From a virus: a stretch of 26,231 nucleotides of DNA. Every line of letters begins with the position of its first letter. Position 1 is the stretch's first letter. The notes beneath the pieces were generated by a model. It did not search any database and was not told the DNA's origin. It saw only the letters and a program-made list of their open reading frames with translations. Below, piece by piece: positions 5,314-14,700 of the stretch. The position numbers were made by a program, and so were the translations under genes. The DNA is taken from positions 1-26,231 of IMG/VR virus record IMGVR_UViG_3300010151_000130. One strand, written 5' to 3'.

Positions 5314-8300
5314 TTAATATGCTTCTCCCCCCAGAGTGGGGCCAACTGCTGTATCATAATGACCTATTTTTAGTTTATCAGTATCTTTTGTTTTTCTTTT
5401 TTCTGTTCTTGCTGTCTGTTGTAAAGCCACTTGTTGTACGCGGTTCTTTAGTTGATTATAATAATACCTTTCACCTGCCTTATAGCCGAGGGGATCATCT
5501 GCTTTTTCCGAATGGTCAATATCTTCATCTTCTTTGGGTGCTGGATCTTTCCGGTCTGTTGCGGGTGGACGGGGAGTTTGTGGTTTTACTCGATCTAGTC
5601 TTGGCAGTGGAACTGGCGTGATGTCGGTTGAAGTGTCGGTTGAAGTGTCTTGCCTAGGCGTTACTCTTGGTTCAAGTTTTGTGTCTGGGCCTACTGGGTC
5701 TGGCGTTGGGTCTGGCGATGGGTCTTGCAGTGGGAAATAAGGTATATATGGTATAGGTCTGGGCACAGGTGCAGGTTGTGGTGTAGGTGTAGGTCTGGGC
5801 ACAGGTGCAGGTTGTGGTGTAGGTGTAGGTCTGGGCACAGGTGCAGGTTGTGGTGTAGGTGTAGGTATGGGCACAGGTGCAGGTGCAGGTTGTGGTGTAG
5901 GTGTAGGTCTGTGTGGACTTGGTTGTGTGCCAGGTCTACTTGGCCTTGGCCTTGTTGATGGTCTGACAGAACTTGTGCCCTTTGGAGCGTATCCGTTTGA
6001 GGAAATCCTTTTTACATTACGACTTGTATCCAAACCGGTATCAAAACGCCTGGTCCCCTTCGCAAATCTCGAACCAGATTGCACAATACGAGCAGGAGCA
6101 CCGAATACAGGTGCAAGAGTTAATGCTGTCATTCCAATTGCAACCGGGTCTCCAGACGCAATCGGATCCCACAATTGTGCTTTGGCTTCTTTTCCAATTG
6201 CTGGTGCCAAAATGCTAGGATTCCATGCACTAGTGGGTTCATCTTGCGTATTTGCTACATTTTTTAAAGCGGCACCAATTCTTCTTTTATGTTCTTCTGA
6301 ACCTCGCTTCGCGGAAGGAAGAGGAATATCAATCCCTGGTCGAAGAGGAAGTCCTTTATCTAATCTTCGTTGAGCGAGGGCATCAATCTTAGAAGAATCT
6401 GAAGTGTTGACTCGTTGCAGTCGGACACGGTGATCATTAATCTCTTTTAAAAAATTTTTGTCAAGATCCACAGATTCATCATAACGACTGCTATGACTTG
6501 GTCCACCTCCATTTGATCTTGATCTATATCTGCTTCGTGCCTGATTTAACTCATCAGATTTTGTGGCTTGCTCGGCAGCCTTCGCCTTATCACGCCTCGT
6601 TTGAAGTTTGATGTGATTGATGACTTCGTCAGCCTTCGCGGCAGATATCTCATCACGCTTCGCTTGAAGTGCCGCCTTGCCATCGTCAGTATACTTCTCT
6701 TTCCTGATTGTCTTCTTCCATTCTGTATTTTCTGCGTCGGTGTATCCGGCGTCTGGATCCGCAGCGTCAGGTCGCGTCATGCCCATAGTCTTAGCCTCCC
6801 AATCCGCTTGACTTCTCTTACCCACAGGCAAATTCGCCATAAACTCTTTGGCAACCCTGGTTGCTCTTGCTTGGTTACGCAAACTCGGAGTCGTTGCCAC
6901 CGGTCCTGCGCGACGGTTCAGCCGATTCGCCAGCGGACGTACTGGATCATCCCTTTTTTTCTCTCTGTATTCTCGTTTCTGGTCATCAGTGACCTTTGGA
7001 GATGCTTCCCAAGCCGCCCGGACCACAGAGTCATCTACGGGTCTATTGGCGTGAGCGATGCCTGCCAGCACTTCCGTCGAAGTCGTTTTGCCCCGTATAT
7101 AGTCATTATACGCCTGCGATTTACCGGCAGTTTGTTTATCAACCCCTGCTTGTATAGAAGGACTCGATGCAATAGCATCCCGGCGTGCTGCTGCTCTTTC
7201 TTCGGGCGTTTGTGCTGCACGTTTTTTATCTATCCTATCCATAATTTCTTGACCCGTTTCACCTGTCTTTGAATGTATTGGTATACCCCTACTGTTAACG
7301 AATTGCCCCGCGCTGTTCATTTGTCGTTGTGATGGTTTGGGTGTAGGTGCTGTTGCTGCTGTCGTAGGAGCAGGTGCTGTTCCTGATACACTGCTCGGCT
7401 CGTCACTGTGGCGTGTTCTGGAGCCCCCACGCCAAAGATTAACCAACGCCGCCTGGTTCGCAAGCGAATCCATTTTCGTTACTGGAGTTGATTTAACTTT
7501 ACCACTAGAAGTTATTGTAGCATCCTGTCCCGGTGGAACAGGAATTATTCCAGCAGACACTTGTGCTTCGGTTCCTACATGAAGAGGGAGTCGTTGTGAT
7601 GGTTTGGGTGTAGGTGCTGTTGCTGCTGGCGTAGGAGCAGGTGCTGTTGCTGCTGGCGTAGGAGCAGGTCTGTGTGGACTTGGTTGTGTGCCAGGTCTAC
7701 TTGGCCTTGGCCTTGTTGATGGCGTAGGAGCAGGTGGTTGTCGCATCACAGTCCCGTCAACATTCATTATTGTTGGAGGTTTGACTTTATCTAGAGCAGC
7801 CATAGCAGCCTCCCTCTCTTCTGGAGAAGTCGTTCTGTGTTTTGATGTGTCAATTGGACCATATGCGGTCATGGTTTTTCTTGTTTTTTCCGCTTCTGTC
7901 TCTGGTGGGTGCCATGCTTGCTGATGCCCCCTGTTATAAACGACATCTGTTCCTGTGGTTTTAGTTCCCCCCAGCAACCAAGGAAGAGTCATCTTTCTAG
8001 TCATTTTATCCCAATCAAATATTGGTGTTGGTGCTTTAGATAGCACACTTGAAGAACCTGCATCCCCCACCATAGAAGAGACGACATTACCTGTTGGTTC
8101 TGGTGGATCCTCTGGACCTCCAGCGAGTGGAGCCTCTACTGGATCCCACCCACCATACTTGGCTTTTACACCAGTAACATTACCGTGCTTATCTCTTCGA
8201 ATCCTTGTACCGGGACCTACTTTGATTTTTCTACCAGTTCTTGTGGATGTTAATTCTGTAGAAGGTTGATTCCAAAACTGGGCGGTATACTCATTTAGTT

Positions 8301-8577
8301 CTTGATTCATGGGTGCCCGTGGTGCCCGTTCGTTCAAATGGTTTTTAATTTCTTCTAAGCGTTCCTGTAGACAAAATGTTGATTCTACCACCAATTTAGC
8401 AGTTTTCTTAAATATATTCGAAACTCTGTTTCCGTGGTCAGACTCATCTAAAGATTCCATAACAACCTCAATCCTATTAGTTGTTATATTAGTGAGTTCC
8501 GTTACCAAATAACGAAAAACATCATTTTTGATGATGATGTCACCCTCTTGAAGATTTTTAACCGATTTAAAATTCAT
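5314..8577 (-). CDS. Large proline-rich, low-complexity protein (1087 aa)
   Basis: The first ~85 residues are folded: a small beta-rich unit (LQEGDIIIKNDVFRYLVTEL, with an LQE site at 9-11) and a helix. Residues 100-270 are polar. Residues 280-420 carry proline/alanine-rich stretches (PTPAATAP repeats). Residues 430-700 are strongly charged and helical, rich in K, R, E and A. Residues ~757-773 (SEEHKRRIGAALKN) resemble a NUMOD3-like DNA-binding motif. A mildly hydrophobic stretch lies at 803-835. Residues 870-945 are proline repeats of the type RPTPTPQPAPVP, and an acidic/polar tail follows. The same STRPRPSRPGTQPSPHRP segment occurs twice (287-304 and 874-891). The middle of the gene is GC-rich compared with its neighbours. 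It has a TGGAG ribosome site. It is probably an extended virion or scaffolding protein; no family is recognised for the whole. Confidence 0.8.
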   Translation of the reverse strand: MNFKSVKNLQEGDIIIKNDVFRYLVTELTNITTNRIEVVMESLDESDHGNRVSNIFKKTAKLVVESTFCLQERLEEIKNHLNERAPRAPMNQELNEYTAQFWNQPSTELTSTRTGRKIKVGPGTRIRRDKHGNVTGVKAKYGGWDPVEAPLAGGPEDPPEPTGNVVSSMVGDAGSSSVLSKAPTPIFDWDKMTRKMTLPWLLGGTKTTGTDVVYNRGHQQAWHPPETEAEKTRKTMTAYGPIDTSKHRTTSPEEREAAMAALDKVKPPTIMNVDGTVMRQPPAPTPSTRPRPSRPGTQPSPHRPAPTPAATAPAPTPAATAPTPKPSQRLPLHVGTEAQVSAGIIPVPPGQDATITSSGKVKSTPVTKMDSLANQAALVNLWRGGSRTRHSDEPSSVSGTAPAPTTAATAPTPKPSQRQMNSAGQFVNSRGIPIHSKTGETGQEIMDRIDKKRAAQTPEERAAARRDAIASSPSIQAGVDKQTAGKSQAYNDYIRGKTTSTEVLAGIAHANRPVDDSVVRAAWEASPKVTDDQKREYREKKRDDPVRPLANRLNRRAGPVATTPSLRNQARATRVAKEFMANLPVGKRSQADWEAKTMGMTRPDAADPDAGYTDAENTEWKKTIRKEKYTDDGKAALQAKRDEISAAKADEVINHIKLQTRRDKAKAAEQATKSDELNQARSRYRSRSNGGGPSHSSRYDESVDLDKNFLKEINDHRVRLQRVNTSDSSKIDALAQRRLDKGLPLRPGIDIPLPSAKRGSEEHKRRIGAALKNVANTQDEPTSAWNPSILAPAIGKEAKAQLWDPIASGDPVAIGMTALTLAPVFGAPARIVQSGSRFAKGTRRFDTGLDTSRNVKRISSNGYAPKGTSSVRPSTRPRPSRPGTQPSPHRPTPTPQPAPAPVPIPTPTPQPAPVPRPTPTPQPAPVPRPTPTPQPAPVPRPIPYIPYFPLQDPSPDPTPDPVGPDTKLEPRVTPRQDTSTDTSTDITPVPLPRLDRVKPQTPRPPATDRKDPAPKEDEDIDHSEKADDPLGYKAGERYYYNQLKNRVQQVALQQTARTEKRKTKDTDKLKIGHYDTAVGPTLGGEAY
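5755..5904. repeat. Tandem 36-bp repeat encoding proline-rich units
   Basis: Three identical 36-bp units (5755-5790, 5791-5826, 5827-5862) are followed by a 42-bp variant (5863-5904) carrying one extra hexamer. Read leftward each encodes a 12-residue proline-rich unit (PTPTPQPAPVPR). Identity at the DNA level, including silent positions, points to recent slippage or unequal exchange, so copy number may vary between relatives. Confidence 0.9.
5905..5961. repeat. 57-bp dispersed repeat, copy 1
   Basis: This is identical over 57 bp to 7666-7722, 1.76 kb away in the same gene and orientation. It encodes the shared RPRPSRPGTQPSPHRP segment. Flanking sequences differ. The direct repeat could mediate deletion of the intervening part of the gene by recombination. 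Confidence 0.85.
7324..7381. repeat. 58-bp dispersed repeat, copy 1
   Basis: This matches 7591-7648 with one mismatch. Both copies encode PAATAPTPKPSQR-type sequence in the proline/alanine-rich part of the 1087-residue protein. With the 57-bp pair it shows that this gene has grown by internal duplication. Confidence 0.8.
7591..7648. repeat. 58-bp dispersed repeat, copy 2
   Basis: Second copy of the 7324-7381 block, same orientation, 267 bp away, one base different. It runs almost directly into the second 57-bp repeat (7666-7722), making a mosaic of reused proline-rich modules. Confidence 0.8.
7666..7722. repeat. 57-bp dispersed repeat, copy 2
   Basis: Identical to 5905-5961. It lies in the N-terminal proline/alanine-rich section of the 1087-residue protein, while copy 1 lies in the C-terminal one. 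Confidence 0.85.
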
Positions 8578-8617
8578 ATATTAACTCCAAAGTGTAAAGA
8601 AACCTGTTATTATATAT

Positions 8618-9250
8618 CTATGGTTTATGATTTTTTCCATAAGACAATTCAACCTCAATTATATTTCTCGCACTTAATATGGGTTCTTTGATTAGTTCTT
8701 CATCAATTAAATCCGCCTTAGACCAACTGCACCATTGACACATTATATAACCAGTAATCTGAGATTTCGTTTTGATGGGAAGAAACGAAAAACTTACAAC
8801 ATTATTACTTTCTAGGAATTGTTTACACCAAGAATCTTCCATTAATTGTGTTATGTGTATTTTTGGGTCATTTTCCAATAATAAATTCATACCATTTATA
8901 CAACCAGAAAGTAAAATATCCTTCTTCGTTTTCATCTCAGAAGAAATGCCACCCTCTAGGGATTCATGAGTTAGTGTCATTTTCTTCATAGAAATTCCAT
9001 CAAGAAATTCACCCCCATTGTGAAATTGGACCAATTGTGTTCTAGCACAATCAACTTTGACTCGAAGTTCGGTTAAACTTTCATGAATTCTAGTATGAAT
9101 ATTCCAAAAATCTTTATTTAGACTAAAACTTTTCTTCCATTTTTTCATGTTTCTACGAAATGACACAAAAAAACCACAAGCAAATGCAAAAAATGCTATT
9201 CCAATTTCCATCCAAAAAAATACATCAACTTCTTCTATTGTGTCTAGCAT
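8618..9250 (-). CDS. Membrane-anchored protein with possible GAF-like sensor domain (210 aa)
   Basis: After a short acidic start, residues ~12-31 (FFWMEIGIAFFAFACGFFVSF) form one transmembrane helix followed by basic residues, so the bulk should be cytoplasmic. Residues ~45-205 look like one alpha/beta domain: a helix ELRVKVDCARTQLVQFHNGG, then MKKMTLTHE, HITQLM, a hydrophobic strand VVSFSFLPIKT and GYIMCQWC. The order of a helix, an FHNGG turn, strands and a late GYIMCQW strand is reminiscent of GAF/PAS-type small-molecule sensors, but this is a shape judgement and no ligand can be named. It overlaps the upstream gene by 26 bp. Other possibilities include a membrane-bound lysis or exclusion factor. 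Confidence 0.7.
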   Translation of the reverse strand: MLDTIEEVDVFFWMEIGIAFFAFACGFFVSFRRNMKKWKKSFSLNKDFWNIHTRIHESLTELRVKVDCARTQLVQFHNGGEFLDGISMKKMTLTHESLEGGISSEMKTKKDILLSGCINGMNLLLENDPKIHITQLMEDSWCKQFLESNNVVSFSFLPIKTKSQITGYIMCQWCSWSKADLIDEELIKEPILSARNIIEVELSYGKNHKP

Positions 9251-11174
9251 TATTTTTACCTATTATTTTTGCAAATGGTGTATCTTTCAATAATCTTTTA
9301 AGTAATTCCTCAGTTCCAATTTCTCCAGCACCATACTCTTCATCAACAATAGGATCATATGAATCTTTAATTGCTCTATTTTTAGATGCATTCATAACTT
9401 GTAAATTAGACGAATTATTATTTTGCGGATTTCCGTCTTTATGGTGAACATCATTTCCATCACCCTTAGAAACCCTTCCTTTTTTTTCTAATTTTCTTCT
9501 GGCCAATACTCTATTAGTTCTGTTTGCTATCTGTTTTGGTTTTCCATGATATTCTCTATATTCTTTTTTGTAGTCTCTTTCCTCCTTTACTTCCGAAACG
9601 TGAACTTCGTCTGCTTTTGGATATTCTGGTCCCTCAATATAACCTTGACCATTTTCGGGTTTGTTAGAAACTGGAATTTTAAACTCTTTACCATTAACAG
9701 TAATAAAATTATATGCAACTTTTGGTTGTTCTTGTTTAACCAGGTGTAGTTTAACATTATATTCAAAGGAAAATTCATTTTCGCATATTAGTGCTATTAT
9801 TTCTGGTAAATTTTGTTCTATGAATTTCATAACATCAATTCGTTCATAGTTTCCCATTTGTTCTAATAAGCCATAATCTGTTAAAACAGAAGAAAGTTGA
9901 TGTAGATGTGGGATTGCAGATAATTTACCATCAAGTAAATATTTCAAGTTTGAAATATTTTTCTCTTTGTTTGTATTGGGTTTAAATTGAATCTTCAATT
10001 CAAATGCATCACTCTTAATGAGATTGTCGCAATATTCTAAATTTATAAAATTCGTAGTATGTGGTGTTAATACAATATCAGATGATGCCAATGGACCAAA
10101 TTTATGATTAATATCATAGGTATATTTTCCACTTAAGAGTTCATATAGCAAATGTGTCTTAAATTTGTCACTCTTTAAAGTTTTATACATGGTTGAACTG
10201 ATATTTTCTTTAATCTTCTTGAAGTTTATTTCTGGTTTATTAAAATTATTAATAAATTTTCTATAAACTTTGACCAGTTGGTTTTGATCCATTTTCAAAT
10301 AATTTGATATTGTGGTGATAATGGAGTTAGAAGTATTATTATCTTTTATATTAGACGAATTCAAATTACCTTCGAGGTTGATAGTAATACCCAACACAGC
10401 ATCATTTTCAGTAAATTCATTCAAATAATCTGTTTGGTCTGGATATAATAAAAGTTCACTTTTTGCATCTCTGAAATCGCCCATTCCCATTTCCGACCAA
10501 CTAGCAATACCAGCCAATCTTTGAGGTGTCCACCCTTCTTGATCAATCAATCTTCGTATAATATTTTTACAACTCTCGTAAATTTCTGGAGAAACTTGAG
10601 TTAGTTGTGGAGCAGCATCAACCCTCGACTGAATATCATCTTGACTGAATCCAGCAACTTGTATTGCTATGAGGGTTATAGCGTGTGCATAATGCACATT
10701 ATCACTAACTTCTTTAGGAATTTCCCCGACAACATTTGCTCTTTTTAGTGCATTGATGTCTCTTGGAGAAAGAGTTGCTCTAACTTCTTCTCGCCCTATA
10801 GTATCCAAGGAACGGGGAATACCATCTATGAAGTAATTCTGCTCATATTCCATTTGAGCAATTTCTTCTGGAGTGAATTGTGCTTCTTCTGGTTGTTGAG
10901 GATCATCTCCACCATCTTTAGAATTTGGAGGTGCTGGGGGATTTTCAGATCTTTCTACTCGTTTTCTGGCAGAATCACGATCTTTTTTGTTGTCTATACC
11001 TGTACCTTTTGACATCTCTGAATCCATTTTACTGGCTTTTGAAGATTTATCTTCAGATACAAATATATGAAAAGTGGAAAGGTTTTCTAAAATAAAAGGG
11101 TTTTTATTATATTCTTTGGAGAATTTAACAAATTCTGCCTCATTGAACCATATTGGATGTGTTTTTTCTTCCAT
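9225..11174 (-). CDS. 649-aa protein with C-terminal HNH motif
   Basis: The first ~45 residues form a small folded start. Residues 46-110 are polar with many K, E and P. Residues 110-270 are helical (EEIAQMEYEQNYF, LDTIGREEVRATLSPRDINA). The middle (270-510) is mixed alpha/beta, with LLYELLSGKYTYD and GPLASSDIVLTPHTTNF. Residues ~550-605 carry an HNH-type site: NRTNRVLARRKLEKKG, DVHHKDGNP (H577-H578) and NNNSSNLQVMNASKNRA. A VHHKDGN...NL pattern is typical of phage HNH nucleases that lack zinc knuckles. A nuclease motif fused to such a long unrelated body is unusual. Possible explanations are a homing-type insertion domain or a structural protein with nuclease activity. It has an AAAAAGG ribosome site and overlaps both neighbours (35 and 26 bp). 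The body is not recognised. Confidence 0.75.
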   Translation of the reverse strand: MEEKTHPIWFNEAEFVKFSKEYNKNPFILENLSTFHIFVSEDKSSKASKMDSEMSKGTGIDNKKDRDSARKRVERSENPPAPPNSKDGGDDPQQPEEAQFTPEEIAQMEYEQNYFIDGIPRSLDTIGREEVRATLSPRDINALKRANVVGEIPKEVSDNVHYAHAITLIAIQVAGFSQDDIQSRVDAAPQLTQVSPEIYESCKNIIRRLIDQEGWTPQRLAGIASWSEMGMGDFRDAKSELLLYPDQTDYLNEFTENDAVLGITINLEGNLNSSNIKDNNTSNSIITTISNYLKMDQNQLVKVYRKFINNFNKPEINFKKIKENISSTMYKTLKSDKFKTHLLYELLSGKYTYDINHKFGPLASSDIVLTPHTTNFINLEYCDNLIKSDAFELKIQFKPNTNKEKNISNLKYLLDGKLSAIPHLHQLSSVLTDYGLLEQMGNYERIDVMKFIEQNLPEIIALICENEFSFEYNVKLHLVKQEQPKVAYNFITVNGKEFKIPVSNKPENGQGYIEGPEYPKADEVHVSEVKEERDYKKEYREYHGKPKQIANRTNRVLARRKLEKKGRVSKGDGNDVHHKDGNPQNNNSSNLQVMNASKNRAIKDSYDPIVDEEYGAGEIGTEELLKRLLKDTPFAKIIGKNNARHNRRS

Positions 11175-11718
11175 GCAATAAACCTTTTTGGACTTCTTTA
11201 AATAACTGTTTAGAGTCAGATATATGTATATTTTTTGGCAAACCTATACAGAAATCCTGAAAATTATTGCTTTTAGCGAACTGTCTCATTTGTTTAGAAG
11301 ATATTCCTTCTATTGAAGTATTTTCAATTTTACTTCTGTCAACTGAGACGATTTTAAGAGAATCAATATCAAATTCAGATCCAACATAATGAAGCAATTT
11401 CTTTTCAAAAATCCTTTTTCTGTCAGATCCCACAACCATGATTAAATTCTTATATCCATCATTACTCAAATCTTTAATTACATCAAATATGCTTATTATG
11501 CTGTTTGATTTCTCTATTTTGACCCCCAAAATAATTTCAATGAACTTTACCTTTTCATCATAGGGGAGTGGATTTATTTTATTATCTTCTTTTTGTGAAG
11601 TATATACCCTATATGAACAACCCAAATGATTTGAAATTCTTTTCATTTCATTTATGATCTCTACATGACCTTTTGTTGGAGGGTTAAATCTACCAAAAGT
11701 AAAAACTACATCGTTCAT
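11140..11718 (-). CDS. HIGH-type nucleotidyltransferase (adenylyl/cytidylyltransferase fold)
   Basis: This 192-residue protein shows both signatures of the cytidylyltransferase superfamily: FGRFNPPTKGH at residues 8-18 (the T/HxGH nucleotide-binding motif) and ISSKQMR at 139-145 (the ISSxxxR phosphate-binding motif), with VVGSDR at 95-100 between. These enzymes join a nucleotide to a phosphate-bearing substrate; relatives include NMN adenylyltransferase (NAD synthesis), pantetheine-phosphate adenylyltransferase and glycerol-phosphate cytidylyltransferase. T4-like phages often carry NAD-related members, so an NMN-type role is plausible, but the substrate cannot be read from sequence. It overlaps the adhesin gene by ATGA and the next gene by 35 bp, so it is tightly co-translated. 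No other NAD gene is in view. Confidence 0.85.
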   Translation of the reverse strand: MNDVVFTFGRFNPPTKGHVEIINEMKRISNHLGCSYRVYTSQKEDNKINPLPYDEKVKFIEIILGVKIEKSNSIISIFDVIKDLSNDGYKNLIMVVGSDRKRIFEKKLLHYVGSEFDIDSLKIVSVDRSKIENTSIEGISSKQMRQFAKSNNFQDFCIGLPKNIHISDSKQLFKEVQKGLLHGRKNTSNMVQ

Positions 11719-14700
11719 TGTATATGAATTCTTCTTGCTAATTTAATGTTGAAACTGCTTTTGTCATTTGACAATGCTTTACTTGACACTAACGAGACAA
11801 ACCCAAACTCATTTGTTTTTCCAAATTGCTGTGAAAAGATATAGTTGGTATTGTCAATTTTAGTATCCATAACAGTAGAGGTTATATAAACACCGTCCAT
11901 ATTTAACTCAACATTAGTATCTTTGGTTATTCTAGCAACAAATGCCAATTCGTCTTGACTCATTATATACCAATCATCATAACCATACAAGAAAGATTTT
12001 CTAATGTGGTTTGTCAACTTCGACCCAAGACCATAAAAGTCAACACCATCACCATAGATGTTATAATGTCCATTATACGGAGAAGTCTTATTGCTTCCAC
12101 TTGCTGTTATTAACTGCTTTTCGTCCACCTGCAAATCAGATGGATATAGAACTAGTGCCCATTTATTATTAGAACTTTCGTTAAATGATCCTCTTGCTCT
12201 ATAGTTTGATGCGGTCCCACTTTGTATGTTTCCGAAAACTTCAGAATTATTAATTCCCCCAGTCTCGAAAATACCAACATAAATTCCATTTTGGTAATAG
12301 TCACCAGGGCTCATAGAACTGAAAGTGGAAGCATTTTCAAATTTAGATGAATTATTAAAGTTTACGGCAGAAGAACTTGAGGGTTTTTCTGGCGGCAGAG
12401 GGCATGGGGCTTCCGAACACATTATTGGTAATGAGTCTTCTGGGATACTCCAAATGCCACCCCTTTCTTCGCACCATTCCCTCTCAACTGAATCGGAGCA
12501 AGAATACGCTGTTGATTCTGAATTTAAGAAACAGCAAGAACTAATTAAAATTTCGTTCATAATATCAGGAACTACAGATGCTGGTAACCCAGACAAATCT
12601 CTAGATTTGGTTTTATTTAGTTTCAGACCATCATTTGATACTATAGTTGATACTGGACATGAAACGGCATCACATGACCTACCAGACCAAAACATTTGAT
12701 ATCTTTCTTCGCAATTTGAAGAAACTGTCATGATACAATCACCATTTATTTTGTTACAACATGCACCAACAATTTCAGCACGAGACCCCGAACCGCAATT
12801 TGATGATTGGCAAGACGTACCATATCCCATCCAACCACTTTCACATTGGAACTTTTCTGAGATGTTGTTACAGCAATTTCCCATTTTACAATTGTAATTG
12901 CAACACGCACCAGCACCACAATTTATACCTTCGCATAATATTCTATTATTGGGATCATGTCCATGCCAATTCGCATCTGTGCTTCGACTATAACAATCAC
13001 GTTCTGTTGTGTTTATACACTTAACATTAGAATCAGAGGAATAACAACATGCTGCCTTTTCATTGCCAGTTTCATTGCCATAAAACCCCGTAGTATTACA
13101 AGGAGAAGGAGATGATTCACATAATTGGTTTTTATTGAAAACTCCGCCATGCACATCCTCACACTCTGTTTGAGACATTAGCATACAATTCAACATACCA
13201 CCATCAGCAAGAATTGAATCTATTATTGAGTCTAATTGTTCTATATTAAGAGCAGCATGATAAGAACCACCAGTTCGATTGGCCAGTTCCTTCAATCTTA
13301 CTTCTGCCACTGATCCCTCTTCAACACCAAAACCTATTGTTATATAAGTCGTCTGTGGATCATTATCGTCCATCCATTGAATATAATCATCAGAGTTTGG
13401 TGCGCCGTCTGAGAAGAATATAGCAATGCTTTTAGTACCGCCGGTGTGATATGCGTCGTCTATATCATAAGAATGGTGCAATTGGATAGGATTTAAGTAA
13501 TCAGTATTATACCAAAGAGGAAGATATTCATCATTAATCCACGGTGGTAATAAATTCCACCAAGCGTGCAATACTGGTTCGTACTTGTCGTTAATTACTC
13601 CAGACCACAGATCAACAGAAAAGTATATTCCCCGGTCAGGATCAATGACTTGTATCATCTTATTAATTAATTTTTCACTCCATCGTATTATATCATCAGC
13701 ATTGCTGCCTATACTTAAACTTTTGTCAAGTGAAAGTGATATTAAACCTAAATTCTGCTCAAGTTCCAGACAACATGCACCATAACACCCACCCTCACCA
13801 TCCATTCCTGGGCATGCCGCCTGACCACCATCTGCACATGGAGTGTCACATCCGTGCCAACAAACAGTATCTGGATCATGCACACCATCAAGCATCCATG
13901 ACATACATTGGCCCATGGTTAATTGCACACAATCCCAAACATCCGAGCCATCGAACAGGCCACAACATGCTCCAACACATCCTTGTCCTAACTCACATAT
14001 AATTTCATCACACTTCTTTCCAATCGTACCATAATAATCTACTCCGGGAAACACTGAAGATTCTCTTTGATAACACTCAGTTATAGTACAAACATCTTCG
14101 CACAATTCTGCACCAAGATCACTCATATAGCAACATGCATATTTTTCTCTTATGTCTATAGTTTCTCCTTGTGGAGTTTCTTTAGAACAAGAAATGTCAG
14201 GATCCTCAACAGAAGAGCAATCACCATCTATCCATATTCCATCATTCCTTTCACATTCACATTCTGTTACCATTTTTAGGCCATCTGCTGAGATTCTTTC
14301 AGTTTCACATACACTCAAATCAGAACATAATATTTCAGAATACCATGTTCCATCACAATCTTCACTCTTAATTCTATCCGAACAAGTATTATTCTCGCAA
14401 CATGCACCAAGCAAATCACAAACCCCATCACCAGAACAATTTGTCCCCACTCCCAGGAAAGATCCCCGCAAAGTAGCACATTCCGATGAAGTTTTGAGAC
14501 TGCATACTCCATCAACGCAACAAGCACCATTGAAACTAGAACCACAGGGAGTATCAGTACATATACTATAATTGCCCAAGTACTCTCCCTGATAATAATT
14601 CAAACATTCTTCTTCTGTTATATCAGATATACACTTATTGAATGAACAGCACGCTCCTTTTGGAGAACATGGTTTATTATCGCATGATGTGTTTTGCCCT

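Noticed and set aside
6568-7272. Rightward 234-codon frame inside the 1087-residue gene
   Set aside because: It lies in the GC-rich part where stop codons are rare. It is Arg/Cys/Ser-rich with no domain pattern, and the leftward frame has coherent composition and repeats.
12325-12699. Rightward 124-codon frame inside the adhesin gene
   Set aside because: It is antisense to a continuous 1537-codon gene with clear cysteine modules; no ribosome site or recognisable domain.
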